Notes: generated from the letters alone by a model not told the origin. DNA of 22,403 bases from Zancudomyces culisetae (GCA_001969505.1 LSSK01001735.1:1-22403); one strand, 5' to 3'; counted from the first letter of the stretch, positions 1 through 9,491 are shown. Made by a program: numbers and translations.

Positions 1-1
1 T

Positions 2-1603
2 TTTAACAAGAATGGAGATGATGAAGAAGCAAACAATATTTTTGAGTATACTTTGGTAGTTAAATATGGAACAATTCTGGAATACTACAAACCTGAAAAA
101 AGTAAAGACAAAAATATAAAGAATGTTCTCTACAAGTACTACTTGGTTAGAGAGCTAAAAAGCAAAATCCGAATCAAAATCAATCCAATTTTAAGAGTGG
201 ACAGTAATGATTGTTATTCTTTGGAAATTCCAAGTTCTCTAATGCAAAATATACTTTTAAACCAACAAATTTTAACCCAACCACAACATTCAAAAGAAAA
301 GGAAAGGAAAGTGGAAACTAGTAGCAATACTGTGATTAAAGACTTGGTATCAAGTTTTGTAAGAGAAGTTGAAAGTATTCAAAACTATTTTAGCCATCTT
401 GATGATTTTCATGGCCTAGATACAGCCACTGTAATTAGAGGATGTGATAAGTATAAAGAGTTTTTGAATTATTACTACAATATAATGACATTTAGTGTGA
501 CAAATCCGACACCAAACATGTTGGAATTGGAATTGGAAATAGATTTGGGTTTGGGTTTGGGTTTGGGTTTGGGTTTGGGTTTGGGTTTAGGGTTGAATAA
601 GGATAATTTAAATTCAAGGATTTTGCCTGTTGATTATGCAAATGATGCAAAGACAAATGTGGAATTAATAGAAAAAATGAGAGTGGTGGTTTATCCAGGT
701 GCTAAAAATCAGAGAATTTTGGTACCATATAAAAAGCAACCTATTGAAACTACTAAGACTACTACTAATATGGGTAATATTGATAATGCAACAATAAGTG
801 GGAAAACCAGTAATCAGGTTGGATGCAAAAAGATAATATACAAAGACAGCCATTTGGAACAAGATGATTATGGCAGTGCTTCGAAATTGAAGTTTTTGGT
901 AACCAGCAATTCCAGAAAAGGCAAAGAGAATAATGATAGTATTGGTGGTGTTAGGGAGAACAAGGCTGATAGAGCAGTGAGTAATGGAGTTATAAGGTCC
1001 ATGAGGTACAAGATTCTTAATGCGTATAACAACCGAGTGAACCGGGTCGAAAAAGCATTTGAAATATACAATAGACCTCAAGACGGTAGTGAGTATGGTA
1101 TTCTGAATCCGTCTCGGTTTATTACACGAGAAAACTGCAAGCAGGATGAAATACACGTTTTGTATGAAAAAGTTTATGGAAAGGATGAGTGGAATAAAGG
1201 TCAAGTGACGAAATTGATATTTGAGATTATCAAGCTGGGAGATGAAGTTGGTCAGGATGTATTCAAGTTTAGTTTGGTAAATATGACATTTGCGACTGGA
1301 ACTGGAACTGGAATTGGAATTGGAATTGGAATTGGAATTGGAACTGGAACTGGTATGGATATGGATATGAATATGAATATTGGTATGCGTATGGGTGTGG
1401 AAAGGACAAATATACTGGTTAATAACAAGAGATATCGATTTAGAGAGAATCAAAGTAAAATAATACAAGTTCCAATAATGATTATTTCCAAAAGTAATCA
1501 TGGTAATGGTGAAGAAAAGATGATGAGGAAGAATATTATACAGCTGAAATACCAAATTGAATATAAAGGACGAGAAAAGACTGGACTGATTTATTTGGAT
1601 TGA
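2..1603 (+). CDS. Unrecognised protein with GL and GI dipeptide repeats, 5'-partial
   Basis: The frame is open from base 2 to the TAA-free end at TGA 1601-1603, and the first apparent start at 53 is only a TTG, so the true start lies left of the window. About 533 residues are visible. I do not recognise the family. The product is hydrophilic, rich in Lys, Asn and Ile, with no clear membrane segment. Two low-complexity blocks stand out: a Leu-Glu then Gly-Leu run (bases 520-592) and a Gly-Thr/Gly-Ile run followed by Met-Asp and Met-Asn pairs (bases 1298-1395). The parts between them look globular, for example the stretch with RYKILNAYNNRV (about 1000-1040) and the C-terminal segment ending in GLIYLD. 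The gene converges on the minus-strand gene at 1703, with a 99-bp AT-rich gap. The unbroken frame and non-repetitive stretches support coding; the function is unknown. Confidence 0.6.
   Translation, partial: FNKNGDDEEANNIFEYTLVVKYGTILEYYKPEKSKDKNIKNVLYKYYLVRELKSKIRIKINPILRVDSNDCYSLEIPSSLMQNILLNQQILTQPQHSKEKERKVETSSNTVIKDLVSSFVREVESIQNYFSHLDDFHGLDTATVIRGCDKYKEFLNYYYNIMTFSVTNPTPNMLELELEIDLGLGLGLGLGLGLGLGLNKDNLNSRILPVDYANDAKTNVELIEKMRVVVYPGAKNQRILVPYKKQPIETTKTTTNMGNIDNATISGKTSNQVGCKKIIYKDSHLEQDDYGSASKLKFLVTSNSRKGKENNDSIGGVRENKADRAVSNGVIRSMRYKILNAYNNRVNRVEKAFEIYNRPQDGSEYGILNPSRFITRENCKQDEIHVLYEKVYGKDEWNKGQVTKLIFEIIKLGDEVGQDVFKFSLVNMTFATGTGTGIGIGIGIGIGTGTGMDMDMNMNIGMRMGVERTNILVNNKRYRFRENQSKIIQVPIMIISKSNHGNGEEKMMRKNIIQLKYQIEYKGREKTGLIYLD
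544..592 (+). repeat. Hexanucleotide array (TTTGGG)7 ending in TTTAGGG
   Basis: Seven perfect TTTGGG units span 544-585 and are followed by TTTAGGG. In the host frame they encode alternating Gly-Leu. A short (TTGGAA) run, 520-537, lies just upstream and encodes Leu-Glu. Confidence 0.95.
1298..1395 (+). repeat. Hexanucleotide array (GGAATT/GGAACT)9 grading into GGATAT/GAATAT
   Basis: Nine 6-bp units run from 1298 to 1351: two GGAACT, five GGAATT, two GGAACT. They then degrade into GGTATG, GATATG and AATATG-type units to about 1395. The frame encodes Gly-Thr, Gly-Ile and then Met-Asp/Met-Asn pairs, and remains open throughout. Confidence 0.9.
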
Positions 1604-1702
1604 ATTGATATATAATATTTTATAATATAATATAATATAATATAAATTAAATTTATTTAAAAGTACTAAATGTAATATTTATTCCAATTTTTACTATTAT
1701 TA
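1604..1702. other. Convergent 3' intergenic spacer, AT-rich
   Basis: This 99-bp spacer separates two convergent stop codons. It contains a run of TATAA-type pentamers (about 1609-1645) and AT-rich sequence that could serve 3'-end formation on both strands. No specific polyadenylation signal can be assigned with confidence. Confidence 0.5.
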
Positions 1703-4700
1703 TTATTCTTGGTGTTGTTGGTGCTGTTGAGATTCCAAAAGTGAAATGAATTGTTCGAGATAAGAAATGGAAATTTCAGTATAGTTCAGATTATCTGAAT
1801 TGATTAGGTGGAACAAACTGATGATTTCCGATTTATGAAGAGAAAAGGCTGATGAATTTGGTGAGGATGAGGATTGTTGGGAGCTGGTAGTTAATAAGTG
1901 TAAATGATAATTAATGAGCGAGTTGTAAGGAGAAGACATACGGAAGGGTAATGCCTGGGTGACATTCTTGTTGTTAAAAGCGGCAAATGATGATTTTAAG
2001 GAGGGCACATGATCAGATGATGAACTGGTGGAGGAGGATTCAAGGGATGTCAGGGTATTTAGGAAGGACGAGTTGAACGATTGAATGTTATTAAGAGTGT
2101 TTGGAGTTTGGGATCTGAAGTCCAAATGCTTGGTAAAGAGAGGGTTGTTTACAATGTTTTTACGGTACAAGTCAAAGTACAATTTGGCGATAGAAATGTT
2201 GTTTTGTTCAAGGGCGCAATTGATAAGCTGGCTGTAAATAGTGACAATTCGGATTTTGGTACTTGTTGGTACTACCAGTTTATTTAGTTTTGCATCGGAC
2301 TTATCCTGTTGATGGTCAAGAATCACGAGTTTATGAACGCCTAGTGCTTCATAAAGAATTGGCAGGTCTATATTAAAGAACAAATAAGCACAGTCGTATA
2401 GTTTGGCCTTTCTGAAATTCGTTATAATCGCATTGAAGAGATCAAAGTATTTCCAAATAGATGTAGTTTGTAGAGGAATTATTTGACCAGAAGTAAATGG
2501 CACAGTAACCAAGAAATACTCCAAAAAGTTGACTGAATGAAGGCAAACCAATTTGTGTTTGAGTATTGATATCAGCTCATCATTGTCAACGACACCACTA
2601 CCACTACCACTACCACTACCACTACCATCCGCTGTCTGTTGAGGCTTTTGTTGCTGAACTTCTTTACACATTTCGGCAATTGCTCTGATAAATGGCCGGC
2701 CGAAAACACGACGATTGTACAAATCATTGACTGAGCCTACAAATTTTGGTTCCAGGCCATTGACGCGGTTGATGTGTTTGTAATCGTTGAAAATGGAGTT
2801 GATTATAAATTGGGAAAGTCGAGAGAATTTTGTGTTGTTGGAAGAAACTATGTTCAAAAACCCGAGTTTGCTAGGAGAAAGCATACTAAATAACCCAACA
2901 CTGCTGTCATTTTTTTTGTTGTTGATAATGTTGAGTTTGTTTGAACAATAGTTGTTGATGATGAATTTGCGTCGAAGATTGAAGTTTGGCGCATTGAATA
3001 TATATAGCAAATCAATGTTTCCAGAAGTATTTCCATTGACAACCGAATTTGTACTGCTTTCCAAGACTAAATCCACCAACTTGAGTCCATTTGGATATTT
3101 AATAAAATCGGCACCCAAAGCCAATGCAGAAACAGATGCTGTAAAGTTTGATGAACCTCCAACAATACGGTTGGTATCTCCACTGCTAATGTTGTTTACC
3201 TGTGCAACATTTTGTTTCAAATACACGTAATAATAAAACACTGACAATGAAAAGTATCTGTTGGTAGCCTTCAAGTAATGCGTAATCAGTTGCAGAGCAG
3301 CAAAAGTACTTATCAGATTACGTCTGTATAGACCAACCGCAAATTTAAAGATTAGTTGGTCCAGTATTTCTGTAACTAGAAGTAGCTCCTTGTTGGTGGA
3401 AATGTCGTTTTTCATTTTTGGAGAATATATATTGGAGAATGAATAGTATACCGATTTCAACAACATGGGTTCTTTTGCAAAGATTTCAAAGAGTCTTCTG
3501 GAACCAGAGCTGTTTTGGTGTTTTTTATTCTCCAAAACATCATTTTCAGCTTCATTTTCATTTTCATTTTCATTTTCCTTTTCTACATCCTTTTCCATAT
3601 TCATAAATTTAGTATATACTTCTTTGTACATTTGAACCATTGCAATAGCTGAACGTTGAGCATTACATACATTCAACATTTCAAGTGTTGCCGATTGAAA
3701 CCTGTCCAAAGGTTTAGATTCTACCGCAGAACCAACACTAGCGCCAGCATCAGAACCCTTATATCGCGCATCTCCATCTTTATTGCTTGGTAGTATTACT
3801 TTTCGTATAACGTTATAAATATCCTTTTTAGGTTCAATCGTCTCAAATATTCTTTCGTATCGCTTAATATCAGAATTGATACGTTCAGTCGGTGGCATGC
3901 GGCTTTGTAGTAATGTAGCAACAGTGACAACTGTATTTTCTCGGTCCTTGTCGTAGAACTGGTCTGAAAAATTGAATATATGTCTATACGCATAACTGTC
4001 AACAAATTCTTTTACTTTTAAAGCAGCTTCATCTTGATTATCCTTGCTTGTCAATTTCTGTAAATATTCTAATTTCTCCTTTTTAATACTACCAGCTTGG
4101 TCACTAGTTGGATTTAAAAGTCCCAAACTAGTCAAATTGGTATAAAGTCTAGCAGCAAATTTCGTGTACAGAACAGAATCTTGTGTTTCATCATACGCCT
4201 CAAACAATGCCAGCTGTGTTGGTTCAGTCAAATATATTTTCTTTTCCAAGATCTTTTCAACCAAGATTTTTTTCAGCTCAGGTTTATTGTGTATATTTGG
4301 AAGAATAACATTCTGGATAATAGATGCATTCCACTCATCCCGATCTGTACTGAGCGCTGTAGAAGTTGCTAGTAACCCCTGAATAGTGTTTCCAGCTTTC
4401 AACCTTGACTCCTTAACATCACTTGTTGCATCAACATCATCAGTGACATTTATTCCTTTAAGCACTATACCAGCAGTATCTAAAATCCACTGTTCCTTAA
4501 ATGTAGATGTCAAAAGCACGATTGGATCTTGGTACGACTTCATTATATTGGAAAATACTTCGGCCACAAAGTCTACATCATCTGAAAAGATTTTGGCCAA
4601 CACAATAACACTCTTGCTTTTGGTATAGTTATTTTGTACTTCCGGCAAGCTCATAACTTCGCGGTACATCATCTTGATTAAATCTGCCAAATCGGTGTTT

Positions 4701-6334
4701 TGTGGACATGATTGATAATACTCTGTCAAACTTCTCAGTATTGAGATCAATGACTTTTGTGATAGTTGTGGTATCACTTCTTCAATATCCGTCTTGTCAA
4801 ATGTTGCATCTTCACCACCACCACCATTGTCCTTCTTTAGCAGTTTGTTTATCAATTTGACTGCTTGCTCAACTTGTCCCTGCATAAGATACCCTCTTAT
4901 AATATACTCATATGCATTAACTCTAAAGCTCATCTTGTATTTCCGTATACACAACTTCATTTCTTGGTGTGCCAACTCTGCCCCATTATTGAGTCCCAAC
5001 AAAAACACCAAATATTCTTGTATCACACGCCCTGCATCCCATCCTAAATCCTTTAGGTTTTTTGGTCTCTTTTCCTCTTTTCTCTGTTCAACATACTCAT
5101 CCAAAAATGCCTGTTTAATTTGTCCAATTTTATGGAAATCTTCAAGCCTACAAGCTTCTTTAAACTCTTTCATGTATTTCAGTCTGTAGTATTGCGGGTG
5201 AACAAGCTCGTTATTCCCCATCCGCTTAAGAATCATCTCCCGTATCGCTTCAAACTCCTTGACCTTTCCAAAGTAAACCAGAATATCCATCAATACCAAA
5301 AGTTTGTCACTTACTTCCACTTTCCTGTGCTTTATGCTCACCACATCCGTCCCATGTGGATCTTTTACTTGCTCTTTTACTGCCCACAGTATTTCGTCTA
5401 TTACCACTTCTCTATCGGCATTGCTCGCCCATCCTGTTTTGCCTTTTGATGCATTCGATATTTCGTCAATAATATTTTCAAGCTTCTCCTTACCTTCCAT
5501 AAACTTAAAAAGCTCCTGTTTTACTATGTTTGAGCTCTGCTGCTGTATTTCACCATTCTCACCTTCACCATCACTTTTCTGGTTCAATTCTACGTTCTCT
5601 TTAACCATCTCTTGTTTCATTAAATTCTCCCTATTTTCTCTCTCAATATTCAACTTTGCCTTCATCGTAACCCTGTCTCTACTCACATATCGATCAACAA
5701 TCTGGTCCCTTATTCCAACTGGTACAAGAAACTTTCCTTTTTCTCCCAAGCTCTTCAGCAGTATTCTCGTCACATTAATTGCCTCCTCCTCTTCAGGAAT
5801 ACCAATACCGACACCCAACAACTTGATTGATGTAACCAAACCCAATTTGCCCCCACTTTCTTCTCCACTTGGATCTATATCTCCATTTTCCACCAATCTA
5901 TTAACCAGTAATGTAATTGCCTCTGGTTCTGTAACCCTTTTAGATACAGCCATACTTCTTTCCTCTCCAGCAATAAACTTTCTCAACCTATCTAACCCCT
6001 CCTGCTGATCACTCAGCCCAAAAATCTCCTCCACTTGTTCTACTTTTGGTATCTTGGCCACTTCTGTCTTTAAATCTTCCTGATTATCGGTCGTCTCTCT
6101 ATTTGCTCTTCGCTGCATTCTTGCATCCTGTCTTGGTTTGCTGTTCTTATCAATCATCCCCACTCCATTCGAAATGTTTTGTTGATTTCGCTGTATCGCA
6201 TATTTCCGCACTTGAATATTTTCGTTGCTAGTCAGGAGTCTTGCTATTGATATAGATTGCGGCTTATCAATCCGAATCCCACATCTTTGAATTATTGTGA
6301 AATCCTTTTTGATTTTAATAATTCTATTCATCAT
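1703..6334 (-). CDS. Large mitochondrial PPR-like protein, 1543 aa
   Basis: One uninterrupted frame encodes 1543 residues. The start MMNRIIKIKK is rich in Lys/Arg and Ile and poor in acidic residues over about 50 residues, as expected for a mitochondrial presequence. Residues about 465-502 fit a pentatricopeptide (PPR) helix pair: asparagine-alanine-tyrosine, a GYLMQG turn, then VEQAVKLINKLL. A second PPR-like segment lies near the C-terminus (IRIVTIYSQLINCALEQNN). PPR proteins of fungal mitochondria usually bind organellar RNA for processing, stability or translation; that role is inferred here. Low-complexity inserts are a Glu-Asn repeat (near residue 915), a Ser-Gly repeat (near 1240) and a Ser/Gln-rich tail. 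It is longer than the best-known yeast PPR proteins. I cannot assign an orthologue. The start region faces the gag-like ORF at 6689. Confidence 0.6.
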   Translation of the reverse strand: MMNRIIKIKKDFTIIQRCGIRIDKPQSISIARLLTSNENIQVRKYAIQRNQQNISNGVGMIDKNSKPRQDARMQRRANRETTDNQEDLKTEVAKIPKVEQVEEIFGLSDQQEGLDRLRKFIAGEERSMAVSKRVTEPEAITLLVNRLVENGDIDPSGEESGGKLGLVTSIKLLGVGIGIPEEEEAINVTRILLKSLGEKGKFLVPVGIRDQIVDRYVSRDRVTMKAKLNIERENRENLMKQEMVKENVELNQKSDGEGENGEIQQQSSNIVKQELFKFMEGKEKLENIIDEISNASKGKTGWASNADREVVIDEILWAVKEQVKDPHGTDVVSIKHRKVEVSDKLLVLMDILVYFGKVKEFEAIREMILKRMGNNELVHPQYYRLKYMKEFKEACRLEDFHKIGQIKQAFLDEYVEQRKEEKRPKNLKDLGWDAGRVIQEYLVFLLGLNNGAELAHQEMKLCIRKYKMSFRVNAYEYIIRGYLMQGQVEQAVKLINKLLKKDNGGGGEDATFDKTDIEEVIPQLSQKSLISILRSLTEYYQSCPQNTDLADLIKMMYREVMSLPEVQNNYTKSKSVIVLAKIFSDDVDFVAEVFSNIMKSYQDPIVLLTSTFKEQWILDTAGIVLKGINVTDDVDATSDVKESRLKAGNTIQGLLATSTALSTDRDEWNASIIQNVILPNIHNKPELKKILVEKILEKKIYLTEPTQLALFEAYDETQDSVLYTKFAARLYTNLTSLGLLNPTSDQAGSIKKEKLEYLQKLTSKDNQDEAALKVKEFVDSYAYRHIFNFSDQFYDKDRENTVVTVATLLQSRMPPTERINSDIKRYERIFETIEPKKDIYNVIRKVILPSNKDGDARYKGSDAGASVGSAVESKPLDRFQSATLEMLNVCNAQRSAIAMVQMYKEVYTKFMNMEKDVEKENENENENEAENDVLENKKHQNSSGSRRLFEIFAKEPMLLKSVYYSFSNIYSPKMKNDISTNKELLLVTEILDQLIFKFAVGLYRRNLISTFAALQLITHYLKATNRYFSLSVFYYYVYLKQNVAQVNNISSGDTNRIVGGSSNFTASVSALALGADFIKYPNGLKLVDLVLESSTNSVVNGNTSGNIDLLYIFNAPNFNLRRKFIINNYCSNKLNIINNKKNDSSVGLFSMLSPSKLGFLNIVSSNNTKFSRLSQFIINSIFNDYKHINRVNGLEPKFVGSVNDLYNRRVFGRPFIRAIAEMCKEVQQQKPQQTADGSGSGSGSGSGVVDNDELISILKHKLVCLHSVNFLEYFLVTVPFTSGQIIPLQTTSIWKYFDLFNAIITNFRKAKLYDCAYLFFNIDLPILYEALGVHKLVILDHQQDKSDAKLNKLVVPTSTKIRIVTIYSQLINCALEQNNISIAKLYFDLYRKNIVNNPLFTKHLDFRSQTPNTLNNIQSFNSSFLNTLTSLESSSTSSSSDHVPSLKSSFAAFNNKNVTQALPFRMSSPYNSLINYHLHLLTTSSQQSSSSPNSSAFSLHKSEIISLFHLINSDNLNYTEISISYLEQFISLLESQQHQQHQE
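2595..2624 (-). repeat. Hexanucleotide array (CCACTA)5, coding for Ser-Gly
   Basis: Five perfect CCACTA units on the plus strand encode a (Gly-Ser)n linker in the minus-strand PPR-like protein, between a Gln-rich segment and a conserved-looking helix-rich region. Confidence 0.9.
3551..3579 (-). repeat. Hexanucleotide array (TTTTCA)n, coding for Glu-Asn
   Basis: About four to five TTTTCA units on the plus strand encode a charged Glu-Asn repeat in the minus-strand PPR-like protein. It probably forms a flexible or single-helix insert. Confidence 0.85.
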
Positions 6335-6688
6335 TGTTCAATAGTATCTCTATGATTATATCGCTATGTTATTAATATTACTCCTTTTTAAATTTCTTGA
6401 TTCTTTAACCTCTGTTATTAAATGTTCATTTCTTGAAAAATATTTTCTCATATTTACATTAATTTTTGCCAAATTTGATCCATATCGTTTTTCATTGTAT
6501 CTCAGAGTAAAATTAAATGATAGAGCATCAAATTATTGGTTAAAAGTCAAACAATCAATGATAAAAAAATACAATTTATATAAAACGCTGTAAAAATCCA
6601 ATTTTAGTTCATAATCATTTTTTTCTTCAAATATGTACATTTAACCTTAAGAAAATAGAGATTATTAAATAAACCACGATAAAAAAAA
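6335..6688. promoter_or_regulatory. Divergent intergenic region between PPR-like gene and gag-like ORF
   Basis: This 354-bp AT-rich stretch lies between two divergent starts. It ends in an A-rich leader (eight to nine A residues) directly before the ATG at 6689. A 75-codon plus-strand frame (6366-6593) is hydrophobic, lacks recognisable features and is probably chance. I see no terminal repeat marking the edge of a transposon here. Confidence 0.4.
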
Positions 6689-7537
6689 ATGAGCCAAGGG
6701 GATATTAGAGAAACTTTGAGTTTTATCGTTAAAAGCATTAACGAATTAACAATCAATCAACAGGCAATAGACGCAAAGGTGACGGCATTGGCGTCGACCT
6801 CAAAGGTACCACCCGCAGGAGCACCCCCACCGATGGCACCAGCCGTAATGGCATCAACCTCAAAGGTACCGCTGGGACCACACGTTAGAGCCAGAAAACA
6901 ACCAATAGAACTTGAAGCGTACCAAGAGCTGATCGCATTCATTCCTTCCATTGAAGAAAACTTCTACAAAACCGGGTACACAGAGCAGCAAAGAGTTGAA
7001 GTATACCAAAAATTTCTGAAAAACAAGGCCATGAAGTATAAACCCCCAGAGATCAATGACGAAGCCGGTCAAGCAGTCAAAGAATCGGAAGCCAACCTCT
7101 ACAACATCCAGGTGGGGTTGGCACAGATCACCAGGCCAATCGACACCATGGCTCATAACATAATTTCCAAGGGCGAGATGACCGACGAGAGAGTCGAATT
7201 CCTGGAATTTCTTAACACAATAAGGGCTCTGATTGCGGACCAGGCCACCCAGATCACACAGATGCGGATTGATAACATGTACGCCAAGATGAACCTGAGC
7301 GCAAGACCAAGGCAGATCATTGAGGACGAGGTGGATTACCTCGTGGAGGCCAAGCAATGGGAAGAAGACATGGCCAAGCAGAGGCCCTTTGCCAGAAAAG
7401 AGGGCAAGTTTTTTCAAAAGCGTCAGCAGCAGAGTGTAACTCAATTCCAGCACCAAGGACAAAGAGATGCGCATATGCAAAATTCCGTGGTAGTCCAAGG
7501 CCAAACTCGATCAAGAACCCGGCAGAACATTAGGTAG
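6689..7537 (+). CDS. Gag-like retroelement protein, solitary ORF (282 aa)
   Basis: The 282-residue product starts with a likely coiled coil (1-34), followed by an Ala/Pro-rich linker (35-64) that contains ASTSKVP twice. A mostly helical core follows (about 67-200) with the motifs IELEAYQELI, LAQITRPID and IRALIADQATQITQMRIDN. The tail is basic and Gln-rich. From memory of family sequences, this order resembles gag-like first-ORF proteins of DIRS/Ty3-type retroelements in Mucoromycota. Such proteins package element RNA; I could not run a search. No reverse transcriptase, RNase H, protease or recombinase frame is nearby, and I see no long terminal repeats. GC content is distinctly higher than in the flanks (about 53% at 7081-7140 against about 18% at 7561-7620, hand counts), which suggests insertion or recent origin. 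It may be a decayed copy or a retained host gene. Confidence 0.5.
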   Translation: MSQGDIRETLSFIVKSINELTINQQAIDAKVTALASTSKVPPAGAPPPMAPAVMASTSKVPLGPHVRARKQPIELEAYQELIAFIPSIEENFYKTGYTEQQRVEVYQKFLKNKAMKYKPPEINDEAGQAVKESEANLYNIQVGLAQITRPIDTMAHNIISKGEMTDERVEFLEFLNTIRALIADQATQITQMRIDNMYAKMNLSARPRQIIEDEVDYLVEAKQWEEDMAKQRPFARKEGKFFQKRQQQSVTQFQHQGQRDAHMQNSVVVQGQTRSRTRQNIR

Positions 7538-7546
7538 AACATTAGG
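7523..7546 (+). repeat. 12-bp tandem duplication carrying the stop codon
   Basis: Two adjacent 12-bp units, 7523-7534 and 7535-7546, differ only in the first base (CAGAACATTAGG and TAGAACATTAGG). The T of the second unit makes the TAG stop of the gag-like ORF. The same frame stays open afterwards to TAG at 7601-7603. Confidence 0.9.
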
Positions 7547-9491
7547 CAGACCCGGACTGTTATAAACAATGAGCTTAATGTTAATTTATTAGTTTTTGAA
7601 TAGATCATTAATTGTTTAGTAAAATATATTCTAAAATTTATAATACTTTTAAAGACTATTTCAAAGCTGAAATTTTTTGGTTAATGTATGAATATGATAC
7701 AAGAAATCGAATTAATATTTTTTATATTTTGATTTCAAATTGTATATTAATGAAAATTTTGTTTATACTTTAGTTTAATACGAAAAAATATTACTGCTCA
7801 ATAATAACTTTAATATTAAAAGTGTTTGTTTAGTTATCTATAAATGACAAACTAGAGTAAGTCTTTGCATGTTTAAATCACAATTTGTTTTATTTCTTAA
7901 ACAAAACGAAAATTTAATATAGCTTTACAGTATTAACTAATGTTTTACTATGTTGGTTTTATTTCATAAATATAATATATTTTAAGTCAAATGATAGTTT
8001 CGATAATACTACGAGTACTAGTTTAAATATAAAGTCAAGAGAATAGTTTATTGCTTCTTCGGATAAAACTTCTCTTATTTCAGCTTAAAATTAAGGTATC
8101 AAATCTATGAAAATAAAATTTGTACCTACACTTGTATCTTAACACCCACTCACTCTATTTTTCTACCTTTTGGCTTTTTTTTTTTACTTTTCTTTGTTCC
8201 CACATACTAACCATTTTTCAAAGATATTAAAAAGTATAAGAAACTAAAAAAAAACAGATCAAAAAATACTTATACAGGCGACCCACTTTCTTCTACAAAC
8301 GTTATTTGATGCTATTCATATTTTTAGTTGGCTTTTGATTTTTATAAGATTACGTAGCAATTTACTTGATTAATATATCAATATAAATTAAAATAAATTA
8401 CGTGCCACTTTACTACCAATACCATCATTACTCATCATTGTTCTCGGGTTTAGGTACTGTCAGTTATAGTAAAAACAAAGCCCTTATCCACAAAAATATA
8501 GTTTTACTTTTTTATTGCTATTTTTATACTATTTACCATTAATCTGTCTCAAGTTGGCAAGATTACAATGTAAGTGAATCTTGAATTATATCTGTATAAA
8601 TTTTAAATAATATATTTGTAATAGTAAGTGGGGGTGAGAGATAGGTGTGTATATATTTTAATCTTGTCTTTACATCTAGTAATGCTATATATGAAAACTC
8701 TCAACTCTATATAGTAAACATTTTCTTGATACATTTATTGACTAATGCCTATAAAAAAATATGTTGGGCTAAAGAAGGTTGCATATTTTAAAGTCAATAC
8801 TCGATAGGGTTTTCGACACACAACACAATACAAAATTTAAAGTGATAGTTTAGCCGGTTTTTCTTTCACTCGCTCAATACTCTAATAGAAAGATACTCGG
8901 TAAATATGCAAAAAAAAAGTTATACATAATTATATATATAGTTGTATTATTGAGTTTGCTACCACCATCTCTACCACCTCTATCACCACAACACCATCAA
9001 CTTTGTTCAGTTTTTCTTGCTCACTAATCATTCCCAAAAAAAAAACAAGTGAGCACATGATAATATTTTTTAATATAGTAGCTTTTTTACCGTTGTTTTA
9101 TTGTAAAGCTGTTTATTTTTATGTAATTACTGATATTTGGAAATTATAAATAAGCATCATGTTAATAATTCGCTAATAATGTATAGCTAATTAATTGGCA
9201 AACTTTTTCTTGGTATTTTTTTTCTTTGATTATATTTAGATTATAAATAGTAAATAAACCTTTTTAAATCAAAAGTATACTAGAAAAAAAAAACAAAAAC
9301 ATAATTCATACTTCACCAAAACCAAATTCTAGTATACAACCGCATAAAAAAACTACTCGACTCATATTTTATATTAAAAAATAATCGGTAGTACAGCCTA
9401 AAAAAGTAATATTTCAGGCTATTTAAACTCAATCAGTTGTAAAAAGTACAGCTTTTTCCTTCCAATTTCTGAGGTCAAGAAAGAAAAAAAA
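7538..9491. other. A/T-rich gene-poor stretch upstream of the RhoGAP gene
   Basis: Nearly 2 kb without a frame over about 60 codons on either strand and without recognisable protein fragments. It has many A and T homopolymers, a pyrimidine/ACC-rich patch (about 8958-9001) and an A-rich leader (9480-9491) directly before the RhoGAP start. The proximal part presumably holds that gene's promoter and 5' UTR. I found no clear LTR, tRNA or residual polymerase sequence that would extend the gag-like element. Confidence 0.5.

Noticed and set aside
665-1555. Minus-strand 296-codon frame with His-Thr and Ser-Asn runs
   Set aside because: It is antisense to the open frame 2-1603; its runs are reverse readings of the hexamer arrays and it has no family features.
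5304-6008. Plus-strand 234-codon Ser/Phe/Pro-rich frame
   Set aside because: It lies antisense to the 1543-residue minus-strand protein, and its composition is that expected from the reverse of a Glu/Lys-rich coding sequence.
6860-7504. Minus-strand 214-codon frame opposite the gag-like ORF
   Set aside because: The plus frame has an A-rich start context and family-like motifs; the reverse frame has neither.
6335-9491. Long terminal repeats around the gag-like ORF
   Set aside because: I looked for direct or inverted repeats on both sides and saw none; a dot-plot would be needed to exclude degenerate ones.
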